Assembly: GCF_001540865.1 (NCBI RefSeq)
Contig: NC_033622.1
Location: forward strand, 7,425,147-7,489,146
DNA length: 64,000 nt
Source: Ananas comosus
Taxonomy: Eukaryota > Streptophyta > Magnoliopsida > Poales > Bromeliaceae
Reading direction: 5' to 3'
The position numbers and the translations under genes are program-made. The first letter of the stretch is position 1, and every line of letters begins with the position of its first letter. Shown here piece by piece: positions 10,881 to 23,005 of the stretch. The notes under the pieces are model-generated. The model was not told the origin of the DNA. It ran no database searches and saw nothing but the letters and a program-made list of their open reading frames with translations.

Positions 10881-11054
10881 GCTCGGGTGTAAGGACTGAG
10901 ATTTTTGCAGTGTAGCTAAACTCTCAGTTGACGATGTTTTTGTGTGTAATTTAATTACAAAAGCACTCGTCAAGTTTCGGGCGAAAACGAGTTAAAACGG
11001 AAATTCTACGGGATTTCTAAGTTTCACTTAAAGTGAATAGTAACTCGATTTTTN
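10881..11054. other. Non-LTR segment ending in a single-N join
   Basis: The 170 bases after the divergence point are not present in the other two family B LTR copies. They end in GATTTTT and the N at 11054. Immediately after, the LTR sequence from about 9879 starts again. Confidence 0.7.
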
Positions 11055-12089
11055 GAACCTGGCATATGTTAAACTACCTGATTTAGCCCTAGGGGCCGTT
11101 GTATTTTTATACTGTTGCAGTATCCTCATAGTGAGTATCCCAGATAGTTCAGATTTCAGTTATGCTCGTGCTGGGATGCCGAGCTGATTTTTACAGTAGT
11201 GTTTACAGTATTCCGGATTAGTGGGTGCCGTAGTGGTTGACGGCGGACCCGGATTTGATCGTTCCGATATCAGATTGTGCCGAGGGCACGTGACTAGTGG
11301 TTGGTAGTACTGTTAGACTTGTTTTCTTGACTTTAGCTTGTGAGAGCCCGATTGAGCTCGATAGAGATACGCTTGCATACTCGGTTGGGTCGCGCCCACG
11401 AGTACTGCTCCGGAGTCTGTCTTTGTGCTTTTGATTTGATGTCGCTGATTAGTTGCTATCCACGGACTGTTTAGCGTGGAGGTAGCGCGGCTTAGACAGG
11501 CGAGACGGGTGCATATACAGTCCCTAATGAGATTAGGTCAAAATTGATAGTACACACAGTTGGATAGTGTAGTGGCATGTAGCTGTGGATTTCTTTCCGG
11601 GTTACCTTTTAGCCTTGTTTCCTACTGTAGTCTTAGTGGGCAAGCCGATAATTTTGAGGGCGGTACCCACTGAGGACTACTTGTTTTACAGTAGTTCTCA
11701 CGCCCAGTTCGTACCATGTGTTTTGCAGAGCCTGCTGTTCCGGATGCTGCGTCTTCACAGGCTGATCGAGGCAAGGGCGTCACCAGCTAGAGCCCTACCC
11801 AACGAATCGCCGTGCTAGAGGATCACCAGCTGCAGGTAGTAGTGTTTTTATTTTGAGCTTATGTACATACTGATACTAGAACTCGCTGGAGCGAGTGTTT
11901 TTGTACTTGTTAGTTTGTATGTATATGAGATTATTCATTCTACCTGCTTAGTTCTTTTCAGCTCTACACTACTATTTGTAGTATTGTATATGTTACAGAT
12001 ACAACTATCGCTTCGTATACAGGAAAAATTTCTTTGTATACAGCGGATTTGTCGGCGTGCCCGGGGAACGTGTAATCCGGGACGTGACA
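11055..12089 (+). mobile_element. 5' LTR of the family B Gypsy element, right part
   Basis: The sequence matches the 3' LTR from GAACCTGGCATATG to the end GACGTGACA and is followed by the primer-binding site. Its own first part is missing at the N. The inner hairpin module is at 11666-11728. Confidence 0.85.
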
Positions 12090-12097
12090 GATTAAAT

Positions 12098-12109
12098 TGG
12101 TATCAGAGC
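12098..12109 (+). other. Primer-binding site (tRNA-iMet type)
   Basis: TGGTATCAGAGC lies eight bases downstream of the LTR end. This is the standard plant initiator-tRNA-Met complementary site for reverse transcription. Confidence 0.9.
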
Positions 12110-12385
12110 TTAGCATTAGGTCGTTGGGACCTAGGAGATCTAAGTTTAGCAAACCTCAGGAAGACAAGACGCGAGAGGCGTGATTTACTGCGAAAGTCAA
12201 TGATTAATTATTGTAACTCATCCTAAGGGGAGTGAGTGACTGGAGGAGTGCCTGTTTTGGCCAGCAAAATTATGTTGGCTGCAGACGACATAATTTCGAG
12301 GAAAGATAGGTGCCGTCTTCTGGACTTTCGTTGATTGGGTCGAGAGTGCTTGTGTTTATCTGACCCTGCTTTTTTTTTTGCAGCT

Positions 12386-13986
12386 ATGTATCGTCGTCGA
12401 GGCCGATCGTCGACACGGGACCGGGCACAGTTGGCACAGAATCGTGTGGGATCTTCTGAGATGCCTGAGCAGGCGGAGCCGAATGCCCGACAGGAGCAGA
12501 GTGTTCAACCGGAGGCGAGTGCATCCCCGGACTTGACTGCACAGTTAGCCGCCCTGACAGAGGTGACGAGGCGGCAGGGGGAGTTGTTGGAGAGGTTGTG
12601 TGAGAGGATAGCCCCACCACAGAGTACAGTAACGGGAGTACCAGAGCAGACGGTTCCACCTCCCACGACTCCAGCCGCAGCACCTGCCGCAGCTGTACCC
12701 CCACCAGCGGCAGTTCCAGTAGCGCCAGTTGCACCTCTTAGAGGGCCGGTCCAGATGACCGAGGCTGAGCAGGAGCGGATGACTAAGAGGCTCGCTCGTT
12801 TTCGCCGTTTCGATCCGCCGACCTTTGATGGCCGATGTTCAGAGGAGTGGGTCGTCGAGGGCTGGGTTAGTGCGATGGAGAAGCTGTTTGAGGATTTATN
12901 GAGTGGGTCGTCGAGGGCTGGGTTAGTGCGATGGAGAAGCTGTTTGAGGATTTATATGTTCCGGAGAGAGAGCAGGTATCTTATGGAGTTCACTGTTTGG
13001 CTGGCGACGCTCACGCCTGGTAGAAGAGGGTGAGGCGAGACTACGGATTGGTAGCTTTGCAGATGAGATGGGACGAGTTCTGTGGAATGCTGTATGGGAT
13101 GTATTTTTCTAACAGTGTAAAACAGAAGCTCGAGGAGGATTTGAAGAGGATCCAGCAGGGGGATCGATCGGTACAGGAGTACATTCGGGAGTTCACTCAA
13201 CTCCTGAACTGTGTGCCTTCTGTGGCTAGAGACGAGGCACACAGGGTGTACCTCTTTGAGCAGGGTTTGCGATCGGAGATTTTCAGGCTCGTGCAGGCGC
13301 AGAGGTTGAGGACCCTAGATGCGTCCATGGAGCTGGCACTTTGGGTTGAGCGGGGTGATGTATCCATTCGGGAGAGGACTCAGGCAGCGGGACAGAGTCA
13401 GGAGAGGAAGTGTCCAGCTCCAGACGATGGCAGACAGTCGAGCAGCCGGCGTCCACCGAGACCTCCACGATCGCGTTCTCAAGGTCGTGGGTCCTCGGGG
13501 CGTCAGCGTTCTGGGGGATTCCGGCAGCAGAGGCAGTCACAGAGGTTACCACCGTGTGTGATTTGTGGGGGACCACACTGGGCCCGACAGTGCGAGCAGT
13601 GTGGGAGTCGGTGTTTTGGATGTGGACAGCCAGGGCACATGAGGTCAGCTTGTCCCCGAGCAGTATCACCAGCGCCATCGACTGCTTCAGCATCATCAGC
13701 ACCTCAGCAGTCTTTCGGAGCACCGCAGAGCTACCTCCAGGAGGACAGGGCATCTGCGCCGCGTCAGGGTGAGCGGCGACAGCAGGCTCCGAGTGGTATG
13801 GTCTATGCAGCCCAGGTGGAGGACTCTACAGCGGCCGACCGAGTGGTGGCATGTATCACTTTCATTTCTGGCATTAGAGTTCGTACTCTCTTTGATACCG
13901 GTGCATCTCATTCGTTTGTTAGCGGAGCATTTGCATTATTGTATGGTCTAGAGTTAGGAGCCTTGTCTCAGGCACGAGAGGTGTAG
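12386..13986 (+). pseudogene. gag: Gag and start of protease, family B Gypsy element
   Basis: The start is placed at the ATG of MYRRRGRSSTRD after the leader. The capsid-like region (FDGRCSEEWV, SVQEYIREFTQLL) is followed by a basic Ser/Arg/Gly-rich stretch. A zinc knuckle, CFGCGQPGHMRSAC (CX2CX4HX4C), binds nucleic acid in this family. The protease begins with the active-site motif LFDTGASHSF near 13890. A 55-base repeat on both sides of the N at 12900 breaks the frame and is probably an assembly artefact. A TAG lies at 13021 (likely from TGG) and another at 13984. Gag and pol share one frame, as is usual for chromoviruses. Confidence 0.9.
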
Positions 13987-15590
13987 ATCCCAGACCATGT
14001 TTTACAGGTTGTCGAGTGTTGTTGGTCGTGTCCGGTGCAGTTGGATTTGTGGATCATGCCCGCAGACTTGTTGGTTTTAGGGCAGCTGCAGGACTTCGAT
14101 GTTGTGCTCGGTATGGATTGGTTGGCCCGGTACTTTGCTACGATTGATTGTGGAGCGAGGACAGTGACGTTCCGTGAGCCAGGCCAGGAGGAGTTTAATT
14201 TTAGGGGCTGCAGGAGCACGTTGTTTGCTACTTGAATTTCTTCGACGAGGGCTCGACAGCTGATGAGCAGAAGATGCGTCGCGTTTCTGGCGACGGTAGT
14301 AGAGGTACCTACGGCGGCGCCGGGACTCGAGGATATTCCTGTAGTTCGCGAGTTCCCGAATGTGTTTCCCCCTGAGTTGACGACGATGCCGCCGGAGAGG
14401 GAGATTGAGTTCGTGATTGATGTAGTTCCTGGAACTGCACCAATCTCTAAGGTATCTTATTAGATGGCGCCGGCAGAGCTGAGAGAGCTAAGGGCGCAGC
14501 TTCAGGATCTGATGGACAAGGGGTATGTGAGACCCAGTGTGTCGCCTTGGGGAGCGTCGGTGTTATTTGTAAAGAAGAATGATGGTTCGCTCAGGTTATG
14601 TGTGGATTACCGGGGGCTAAATAAAGTGACCATCAAGAACAAGTATCCACTGCCGCGCATTGATGATTTATTTGATCAGTTGCAGGGATCCTTCGTCTTC
14701 TCGAAGATTGATCTTCAGTCCGGTTACCACCAGCTGAAGGTGAGGGTCGAGGATGTTTCCAAGACGGCTTTTCAGACTCGGTACGGGCATTATGAGTTTA
14801 CGGTCATGCCTTTTGGATTGACGAATGCCCCTGCCGCATTCATGGATTTGATGAACAGGGTGTTCAAGCCGTTCTTGGATAGATTTGTAGTAATCTTCAT
14901 CGATGACATTCTAATTTACTCCCGTAGTGATGCTGAGCATGAGGAGCACTTGAGGATTGTGCTACAGCTTCTGCGAGAGAAGAAGCTATATGCCAAGTTA
15001 AAAAAGTGCGAGTTTTGGTTGCGGGAAGTTGCTTTCTTGTGCCACGTGATTTCTGAAGAGGGAGTGGCAGTAGACCCGAAGAATATTGATGCTATTCGGG
15101 ATTGGCCCAGACCGACGATGGTGACTGAGTTGCGGAGTTTTCTGGGACTAGCAGGATATTACCGTCGGTTTGTGGAGGGCTTTGCGAAGCTTTCCACACC
15201 CCTTACCAGGTTAACACGAAAGGAGATTCGGTTTGTTTGGAGTGAGGACTGCCAAAGGAGCTTCGACGAGTTGAGACAGAGATTGATGACAGCTCCTATC
15301 CTTGCCCTTCCTGTGATGGGGGAAGGATTTGTGATCTATAGTGATGCATCGCACAACGGATTGGGTTGTGTGCTGATACAGCATGGTAGGGTGATTGCTT
15401 ATGCTTCACGGCAGTTAAAGGATTATGAGAAGAATTACCCTACGTATGATTTGGAGCTTGCAGCGGTAGTCTTTGCTTTAAAGTTGTGGTGGCATTATTT
15501 GTACGGCGAGCACTGCGAGGTTTTCACCGATCATAAAAGTCTCAAGTATCTGTTCACTCAAAAAGAATTGAATCTGAGGACTATGACATT
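13987..15590 (+). pseudogene. pol: Protease end, reverse transcriptase and RNase H, family B
   Basis: This continues in the gag frame. The protease C-terminal half contains DVVLGMDWLARY. RT has [44 protein letters not shown] and the catalytic FIDDILIYS (the YxDD position). RNase H has [20 protein letters not shown] and [10 protein letters not shown] with the expected acidic residues. Stops are at 14233 (TGA, in a position usually TGG) and 14461 (TAG). A frameshift near 15580-15595, just after KELNLR, throws the remainder into another frame. The key RT and RNase H residues are kept despite the stops. Confidence 0.93.
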
Positions 15591-17213
15591 AGTATTCAGT
15601 ATCATCCCGGCAGGGCGAATGTAGTGGCAAATGCGTTGAGCAGGAGGGCAGCGCAGAGCTTGAGCTTGTTGATCACTCAGCAGAGACCGCTACTTGAGGA
15701 GCTATAGCGGCTGAGGCTTGAGGTGGTGTCCCCTGGGTCTACTGTAAGACTGATATCTCTAGTCTTGCAGCCCACTCTGTAGGATAAGATCCGGGAGAAA
15801 CATAGTGGAGATCCGCATTTGTTGAGGATTCGAGAGCAGTTAATTAGGGGACAGGCCGAGGGTTTTGCTTTGGACAGTTCAGGAGTACTGCGGTATATGG
15901 ACCGACTGTGTGTGCCTGTGGATTCAGAGATCCGAGAGGACATCTTGAGGGAGGCTCATTGTACACCTTATACGGTTCACTCTGGGGGAACCAAGATGTA
16001 TAAGAATTTGAAGGCACAGTTTTGGTGGAATGGGATGAAGAGAGACATTGGCAGATTTGTAGCTCAGTGTCTGACTTGTTAACAGGTAAAGGCCGAGCAT
16101 CAGATACCTGCTGGCAAGCCTCAGAGTCTGTCAGTGCCCGAGTAGAAATGGGAACAGATCACGATGGATTTCGTTGTGGGGTTGCCTAGAGCACAGGGTG
16201 GCTTCGATGTGATTTGGGTAATAGTGGACAGACTGACCAAGTCTGCTCATTTCCTATCAGTTCAGACCATCTGGTCCAGAGAGAGACTCGCGCTGCTTTA
16301 CTTGGATGAGATCGTCAGGCTACATGGTGTGCCAGTATCGATTGTATCAGACCGAGACCCGAGGTTTGTGTCGCATTTCTGGAGGAGTTTACAGACAGCT
16401 TTGGGGACTCAGTTTTATTTTAGCACAGCATTTCATCCACAGACGGATGGTCAGTCGGAGCGGACCATTCAGACTCTAGAGGACATGCTAAGGGCGTGCG
16501 TCCTGGACTTCGGAGGAGGGTGGTATTGACACTTGAGACTGGCAGAGTTTGCGTATAAAAACAGCTATCAAACGAGCATTCAGATGGCTCCGTTTGAGGC
16601 ATTGTATGGACGCAGGTGTCGATCCCCGTTGTTTTAGAGTGATGTGGGTGAGAGGGAGACACTTGGGCCTGAGATTTTGCTAGAGGCTGAGGAAAAGGTG
16701 AGAGTTGTTCGACGACACCTTTTGACAGCCCAGAATCGCCAGAGGAGCTACGCCGATACCAGGAGACGAGAATTAGAGTTCCAGGTTGGAGATCATGTTT
16801 TTCTTAAAGTCTCGCCGTCCAGAGGGATTCGCCGATTTGGAGTGCGCGGAAAACTCAGTCCACGTTTCGTTGGCCCTTTTGAGGTATTGGAGCGAGTTGG
16901 ACCAGTTGCTTACCGGATTGCTCTACCACTCCAACTAGCTGGGATTCATGATGTGTTCCACGTCTCGGCGCTGAAGAGATATGTTTTCGATCCTTCTCAC
17001 GTGATTGACTTCACTCCACTAGAGATTGGCGAGGATTTGAGATACGAGGAGCGACCGGTGCGGATTCTTGCTCTCGAGACGAAGGAATTGCGCAACCGGG
17101 TCATCCCGTATATGAAAGTGCAGTGGAGCAATCACGAGAAGCGGGATGCGACTTGGGAGCCTGAGACAGTGATGAGGGAGTCCTACCCCGACCTGTTCGT
17201 TGCCCCGTCTTGA
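15591..17213 (+). pseudogene. pol: RNase H end, integrase and chromodomain, family B
   Basis: After the frameshift the frame reads [16 protein letters not shown]. It continues into the integrase zinc finger (HSGGTKMYKNLK, FVAQCLTC), then the integrase core with [16 protein letters not shown] and [14 protein letters not shown] holding the D, D and E residues. Next come the GPFEVLERVGPVAYRIALP and FHVSALKRY segments and a C-terminal chromodomain (IPYMKVQWSNHEKRDATWEP). In this clade the chromodomain is thought to direct insertion to heterochromatin. Stops at 15705, 15780, 16080, 16143, 16527 and 16635 mostly fit Gln or Trp codons changed by C-to-T or G-to-A transitions. Confidence 0.93.
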
Positions 17214-17250
17214 GGTATGTTTTAAGTTTCGAGGACAAAACTTTTTGTAG

Positions 17251-17260
17251 TGGGGGAGGA
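17251..17260 (+). other. Polypurine tract of the family B element
   Basis: TGGGGGAGGA directly precedes the 3' LTR start TGTAGTATCC. It primes plus-strand DNA synthesis. Confidence 0.85.
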
Positions 17261-18811
17261 TGTAGTATCCTTATTTTTTTTCTTTTCTTTTTTTTTCTTT
17301 TTATTTTTTTGAGTTGGTAAGCTAGCTGGGGATAAGGATGCCGCGTGCACCTTACCCCCAAGCATGCTTATCAATTTAATACCTGTGCATTGCAATTCCT
17401 ATATATATAGTTCTTGAGCCGTACGTAGAGGAGGAGCTCGAGTGGTGTGGAGTTTCGTCGACGTCGCGTCGCGGTGCCGTTCGAGCGTGTGTTCGTCGTT
17501 GTAGCATCGCGAGGGGGGCCGGGCGAGGGTCCGATTCCGCCGTTTTCGTTGTCGCGCCAGATTGTGATTAGCGTTTGAGGTGGGTTTATCATCGGAATCC
17601 TACTCATATACTATTGTTGGTCGACAAGCATCATTAATATTACAGGTTGTTATTGTTTAGCTCAAATTCAGGAGTAGGTATGTTTTAGACATATTAACTG
17701 AATTGGGAGCATGTTATTAGCTGTTATTAATCATACATGTTGGACTTGGATAAAACAAAGGAGAAAACCAGCGTTCGGGACCTGGCATATGTTAAACTAC
17801 CTGATTTAGCCCTAGGGGCCGTTGTATTTTTATACTGTTGCAGTATCCTCATAGTGAGTATCCCGGGTAGTTCAGATTTCAGTTACGCTCGTGCTGGGAT
17901 GCCGAGCCGATTTTTACAGTAGTGTTTACAGTATTCCGGATTAGTGGGTGCCGTAGTGGTTGACGGCGGACCCGGATTTGATCGTTCCGATATCAGATTG
18001 TGCCGAGGGCACGTGACTAGTGGTTGGTAGTACTGTTAGACCTGTTTTCTTGACTTTAGCCTGTGAGAGCCTGATTGAGCTCGACAGAGATACGCTTGCA
18101 TACTCGGTTGGGTCGCGCCCACGAGTACTGCTCCGAGTCTCGCTTTGTGCTTTCGCGTTGATGTCGCTGATTAATTGCTATCCACGGACTGTTTAGCGTG
18201 GAGGTAGCGCGACTTAGACAGGCGGGACGGGTGCTTATACAGTCCCTAATGAGATTGGGTCAGAATTGATAGTAGACACAGTTGGATAGTGTAGTAGCAT
18301 GTAGTTGTGGATTTCTTTTCGGGTTACCTTTTAGCCTTGTTTCCTACTGTAGTCTTAGTGGGTGAGCCGATAATTTTAAGGGCGGTACCCACTGAGGACT
18401 ACTTGTTTTACAGTAGTTCTCACGCCCAGTTGTTACCCTATGTTTTGCAGAGCCTGCTGTTCCGGCTGCTGCATCTTCAAAGGCTGATCGAGGCAAGGGC
18501 GTCGCGAGCTAGAGCCCTACCCGACAAATCGCCGTGCTAGAGGATCACCAGCTGCAGGTAGTAGTGTTTTTATTTTGAGCTTATGTACATACTGATACTA
18601 GAACTCGCTGGAGCGAGTGTTTTTGTACTTGTTAGTTTATATGTATATGAGATTATTCATTCTATATGCTTAGTTCTTTTCAGCTCTACACTACTATTTG
18701 TAGTATTGTATATTTTACAGATACAACTATCGCTTCGTATACAGGAAAAATTTCTTTGTATATAGCGGATTTGTCGGCGTGCCCGAGGAACGTGGAATCC
18801 GGGGCGTGACA
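17261..18811 (+). mobile_element. 3' LTR of the family B Gypsy element
   Basis: Complete 1551-bp LTR from TGTAGTATCC to GGGGCGTGACA. It carries the hairpin module at 18388-18450. The base run after it (GTAACTATCTAGAAACC) is the inner part of one arm of a foldback MITE, so the element inserted into that MITE. Confidence 0.9.
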
Positions 18812-19240
18812 GTAACTATCTAGAAACCAAATTTCATAATTTTTTGACTTCGTTTGTTTAGTGAACAAGTAGCCTCAAAATGAACGGCTGAAAATGAAAA
18901 TTTCATAAAAAATAGTGATAAATGACTCAAATTTCAAATCGGAAGTATTGATCTTCCTATTGATGTTATGTAGAATTTTTTATTAAATTTTTATGTAATT
19001 TGGATACTTCTACACCGTTGAACTTAAAACCGTGTCATATCGGCCATTAAAATAGTCATTTTTGAAACCTTTTGATCGCTTGGTAAATGATGTCAAAAAA
19101 TTATAAAATTTGGTTTCTAGATAGTTCCGATAGGGTAGATTATACTTAACGGAGCCGATCGTCGAATCGGATGTCCTATTATCGAAAACAACTTACAAGC
19201 ACGGAGGTCTCTGTACTTTCGAAAGTACAGGAGAACTACT
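18812..19240. mobile_element. Foldback MITE, left arm truncated by the LTR insertion
   Basis: The right arm, read in reverse, pairs with the left part: AACTATCTAGAAACCAAAT appears on both sides. Core words (ACCGTTGAACTTAAAA, CGGCCATTAAAATAG) are shared with the elements at 59593 and 63475. About 110 bases of the outer left arm are missing. The right end adjoins a TA tract at 19241. Confidence 0.8.
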
Positions 19241-19241
19241 T

Positions 19242-19299
<58 letters not shown>
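19241..19299. repeat. TA microsatellite next to a MITE
   Basis: About 29 TA units with one interruption. It is the right-hand flank of the MITE. Confidence 0.95.
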
Positions 19300-19300
<1 letters not shown>

Positions 19301-19857
19301 CCTTTGTTTTATCTACTAATATTTTATTATTATATTAAATATATATTTAAATTTTAATTTATCAAATTAAAAAAATATAGAAAAATATTCAATGTATAAT
19401 ATAATATGTGTATTTATATAATATATATAAATATATATATATATATATATTAAAAAATAAAAAAAAACTATTTAATATTGTTGACAAATAACTATTTAAA
19501 TTTGAGTTAGAATATGAGATATATTTTCTAATAGTATATAATAAATAAATTTACTTTTTTCAAATATTATAAATTTTGAATAAATATAATGTACAATTTC
19601 ATATTAATTTGAAATAATTATTAAATACAATGCATTTATGCATTCACAATATGCTACACATACATTAATATTTGCACCCACATAGGATAAATAAAACATA
19701 CAACATATAGAAACATAAAAAAATTTATATAACTTATTTTTTTAATCGATTTCACATAGAAAAACAAAAAAAATGTAGAATTAGACTACATAAAGAATAT
19801 GATCAACGAAGCATTAAATCTAATCAAGCCTTACAAGCATGATCAAAACGGAAAACA
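19300..19857. other. AT-rich DNA without a gene
   Basis: Very AT-rich, with a second short TA run (about 19430-19450). No recognisable coding. Confidence 0.6.
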
Positions 19858-20440
19858 ATCTAACACTCTAATGCCAATTGTGGAACTAGAGGATAGTGAA
19901 AACTTACAAACTAAATAACCAAAATATCTAGTAACTGAAATCAAATCATGTTGCTTGTTTTACTAGCCTTCTATGATCGTCCCTATTTGATGCTTTTGGA
20001 TCTTCCACGCATCTCGTCTCTCGCACACGTTGCGAATCGATCATACGTTGCGGATTGAATGCAAGTTGCTGATCGAATGCGAAGAGGACTATCGGATGCG
20101 AAGAGGACTACAAAGTCCCTTTTTATGTCCATACTCCAAATCTCTATGAACGTAGATGAAAATTCTAGAAGAGAGGAAAAAGAAAATATTTTTTCTAATT
20201 GTCACATCTCTCTCACCTAAAGAAAGGAATATCTATATATAGATAAATGATTCTCAGAGATTAGGATTAGAATATCTATTAAAATATTCATTAGGAGATA
20301 CACTTCTTAAGCAATAAGAAATATGTAATTTATCCTTATTCATCCTTATACTTAACTTATTAGGATAAATCCTAATCCACATCTTTTTTGAAATGGGTTG
20401 AATTAGAACCGATGAATGTGGACACATCACATGACAATAG
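19858..20440 (-). mobile_element. Possible Copia-type LTR with decayed primer-binding site
   Basis: On the minus strand the sequence TTCCACA is followed by ATTGGCATTAGAGTG, which is two changes from the tRNA-iMet primer site ATTGGTATCAGAGC. The LTR would run from 19878 to somewhere near 20440 (a TG start was not fixed), with its downstream internal part at lower coordinates lost. A short direct repeat (GAAGAGGACTA) occurs near 20080-20110. Confidence 0.45.
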
Positions 20441-20839
20441 TTTGGAAGTATGAATTATTAATTCTTCAAAATTAACGAAATGAATTGTATTCTATACATT
20501 TTTTTATAGAATCTTTATTCTTGTAGATCTCTACAGCAAAATCAAAAGAACTATGTAAGATGAAAATTTAGCCCCAAAATCAAGGATCTGTGCAAATAAA
20601 TGTGGATTTTCAAACTATGGATCATATACAATCAAGTTCGAATAACCCATCAAAATCTTATGTTGATCAGTCTACACATTCTACTAGGAAAACGTTTACT
20701 AAATTACAAGAAGAGAAAATTGAACAAGCAAGTAAATTTAAATTTTGAAGAATAATAAAGTTATATTATTTAATCAAATTAGGTAAGATCTATATTTAAT
20801 GCCTATTTTTGTTTGTTTTTAAATTATTTTTGGAACAAA

Positions 20840-22151
20840 GGAGGGTTAGAGGGCCTACTTTATTGACTGAAATTTGGAACCTTCTGAAGATGAAAGGGTT
20901 GTTGTGAATTTCAACTCGCAACGGCAAGCTATTGGAAAAGAAGGACATGTGCTTGCTATTTCCCAAGTATTGTCGCAAGACATGTCAATCTAACATGTTT
21001 TCATACTGCAGATTGGCGTGCATTTCTAATGAAAGAGAAAAGAAAAATATTGAAGCTAGTAAAGGTGAGAAAGTTTAAAAGTAAATGATATTTATTTCTA
21101 ATATTATATAAATGTTACTTATATTAGGTTTTTAGATTTTATAGTCGAAGTTTTGAATTCATACTCTCTGCGCACTATTTTAAATGTAAGAATATTGATG
21201 ATTATTGGAAAATAGACTTGAGTGTATATCGAAAGATCGATAGACTACTATTGTTTCTTTTCGAAATTCGGAAAATGTAATAACTTATATGCCCTTTTTC
21301 ATTGAAAGAAATATTACTTTTTCATAACTATTTGTTATAATATTAAAAATATAGTAAAAAAAAAGAGGGAAAATCGTGGAAATGAAAAGATGCTTCACAC
21401 TGCCAGATCCAAGAGCTTTGCACTGTTGATGGCTGAAAAGTTAGCATAGTATACTTTTATGATTGTAATATATTAAATATTTTAAAATTATTTTGTGATA
21501 ATTTATTATCTTGTATTAATGTTTAGACTAAAAATAGAGTGGAACCATCACAAGCACACAATTTCATAGAAAAACATAAGCCACGTAAAGATGGAAGGCT
21601 AATTGATAAAGAATCACTTGGGAAAGTTGTAAGTTTCTTTTAATTAAACAAAAATTCTTTTGAAGTTGTAACTCTAACAGTCCTACTAGTGGTGAAAACT
21701 AATTATTTTTTATAGATTCATTGTTATAACTATAGTAATTAAATAATTTGTATCTTACATTAGCTATATTCTCACCGCTTTCTATATTATGATTTGGAGA
21801 GTTTAATAAAGAAAACGATTGAAAAAGTACCAAACTCTATTGAACACAACGATAAAGGACATATCGCTTGGGAAAATGATGTCTACTCCGTATTTGGGGA
21901 GGAGGGGCGGATAAGTGCATGGATTGGGACTTGGTCCAACGCCTACTAGCTTGTGGGTTTCTGGTTCCTTATATCAGTCGGCTTCGAATAATTTTGAGAA
22001 AATAAAAGAGCTAGAGAAGGAAATTAAATTAATAAAGCAATATCATATGGAGGAGATGAAGATTATAAAAGAAAATCAAGCACGTTTAGAAGTTGAAGTC
22101 ACAATGGCAAGGTCAATCATAATTAGAAGATTTTTCAAAGAGACAGTATAG
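20840..22151 (+). pseudogene. CACTA (En/Spm) plant transposase, Ptta/Transposase_24-type, broken
   Basis: Exon-like blocks in order match the plant Ptta/En/Spm protein family. They are QAIGKEGHVLAISQVL, then WRAFLMKEKRKILKLVK after an acceptor (TACTGCAG, 21009), then HTARSKSFALLMAEK (about 21390-21440), then EKHKPRKDGRLIDKESLGKV (about 21565-21630), then DVYSVFGEEGR and LGLGPTPTSLW (about 21880-21960). A charged coiled coil (KELEKEIKLIKQYHMEEMK) ends at 22151. Frames change between and within blocks, and stops occur, so it is a pseudogene. It probably belongs to the CACTA element whose right end is at 27600. Confidence 0.75.
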
Positions 22152-22548
22152 TTTACTTAGTAAAGTTTTTGGTTCTTTCTCCTATTTAATATTTTAAAAA
22201 CCTGTAGGCTAGTCGCTTGGTAATATTTGAAGGAAGTTATTTTAAATCATCAAAATACTTTCTTATTATTATGGTTCTTTATATTTTGATTCACATTATG
22301 TATTTGATTTGCATGATGTTCATGAAAACATGATGTTTCATGAAACAAATTCCTCATACTTCTAATTCTCATCATGATATAGATGTACAAATTACTCATT
22401 ATTCTAGCTCTTTTCATACATCTACCTATTAAGGTAATTTCTTTAACAACTTTTATGTAGCCTAAAATGGATAATAGTTAATTTTATACTTTTGTTTTGA
22501 AAGATATTTTACTTGCTGAGACAGAGTTAAAAGGTTGGTTAGTTGTTG
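22152..22548 (+). other. Transposon 3' region without coding
   Basis: AT-rich sequence between the transposase remnant and the solo LTR. No gene seen. Confidence 0.5.
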
Positions 22549-22948
22549 TGTCACGCCCCGGGACCGGCGGAGGCCCTCCCGGTAGCGTGCCCAGACCCGC
22601 CATATGTCTACACATATAAGGCGTCTACAAGAAAGCAGAAGTAAAAGCAAGAAATAGAATAAATGGAAGAAGTAAAATAACTAGCAACTAGTGATATCAG
22701 AGAGAGTAAAGTTCTATCATCTACACCAGAGTAAAGAAATAAAGCTAGACAATAAAAGAAACCATAAGTAGTACACTATCAGTCTCAAAAGTACAAAAAT
22801 GGTGGTCTCTAGTACACTGGTACAGCTATCAACCTCTCCAAAAAGAAATACATCGAGAGGTAGACCACCTAAACTCGTCTCTCGCTGAAGGGCTAACTCG
22901 AAGCGACGCCTTTACCACGGTCCCTAGCCTCTCCCGGTGTGGAAAGCT

Positions 22949-23005
22949 CTGAAAGAAAACATAAAACAGAGGGCGTGAGAACTATAATTTATAGTTCCCA
23001 GTGGG
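22949..23005 (-). other. LTR hairpin plus acceptor-like module, family S
   Basis: Read on the minus strand: CCCACTGGGAACTATA, ATTTATAGTTCTCACG and TTTTCTTTCAG. The two AACTATA/TATAGTT arms form a perfect stem. Confidence 0.7.

Larger units (their letters stand above)
9358..18811 (+). mobile_element. Degraded Ty3/Gypsy chromovirus (Tekay/Del-like), family B
   Basis: The order is LTR, primer-binding site, gag with zinc knuckle, protease, RT, RNase H, integrase, chromodomain, polypurine tract and LTR. That order and the terminal chromodomain define a chromovirus. LTRs start TGTAGTATCC and end GTGACA. The sequences outside the two LTRs (TAATTA on the left, GTAAC on the right) do not match as a target duplication. 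The single N at 11054 lies inside the left LTR. Together these suggest that the outermost left part (9358-11053) comes from another copy. The coding region has about ten stops and one frameshift, so the element cannot move by itself. Confidence 0.9.
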
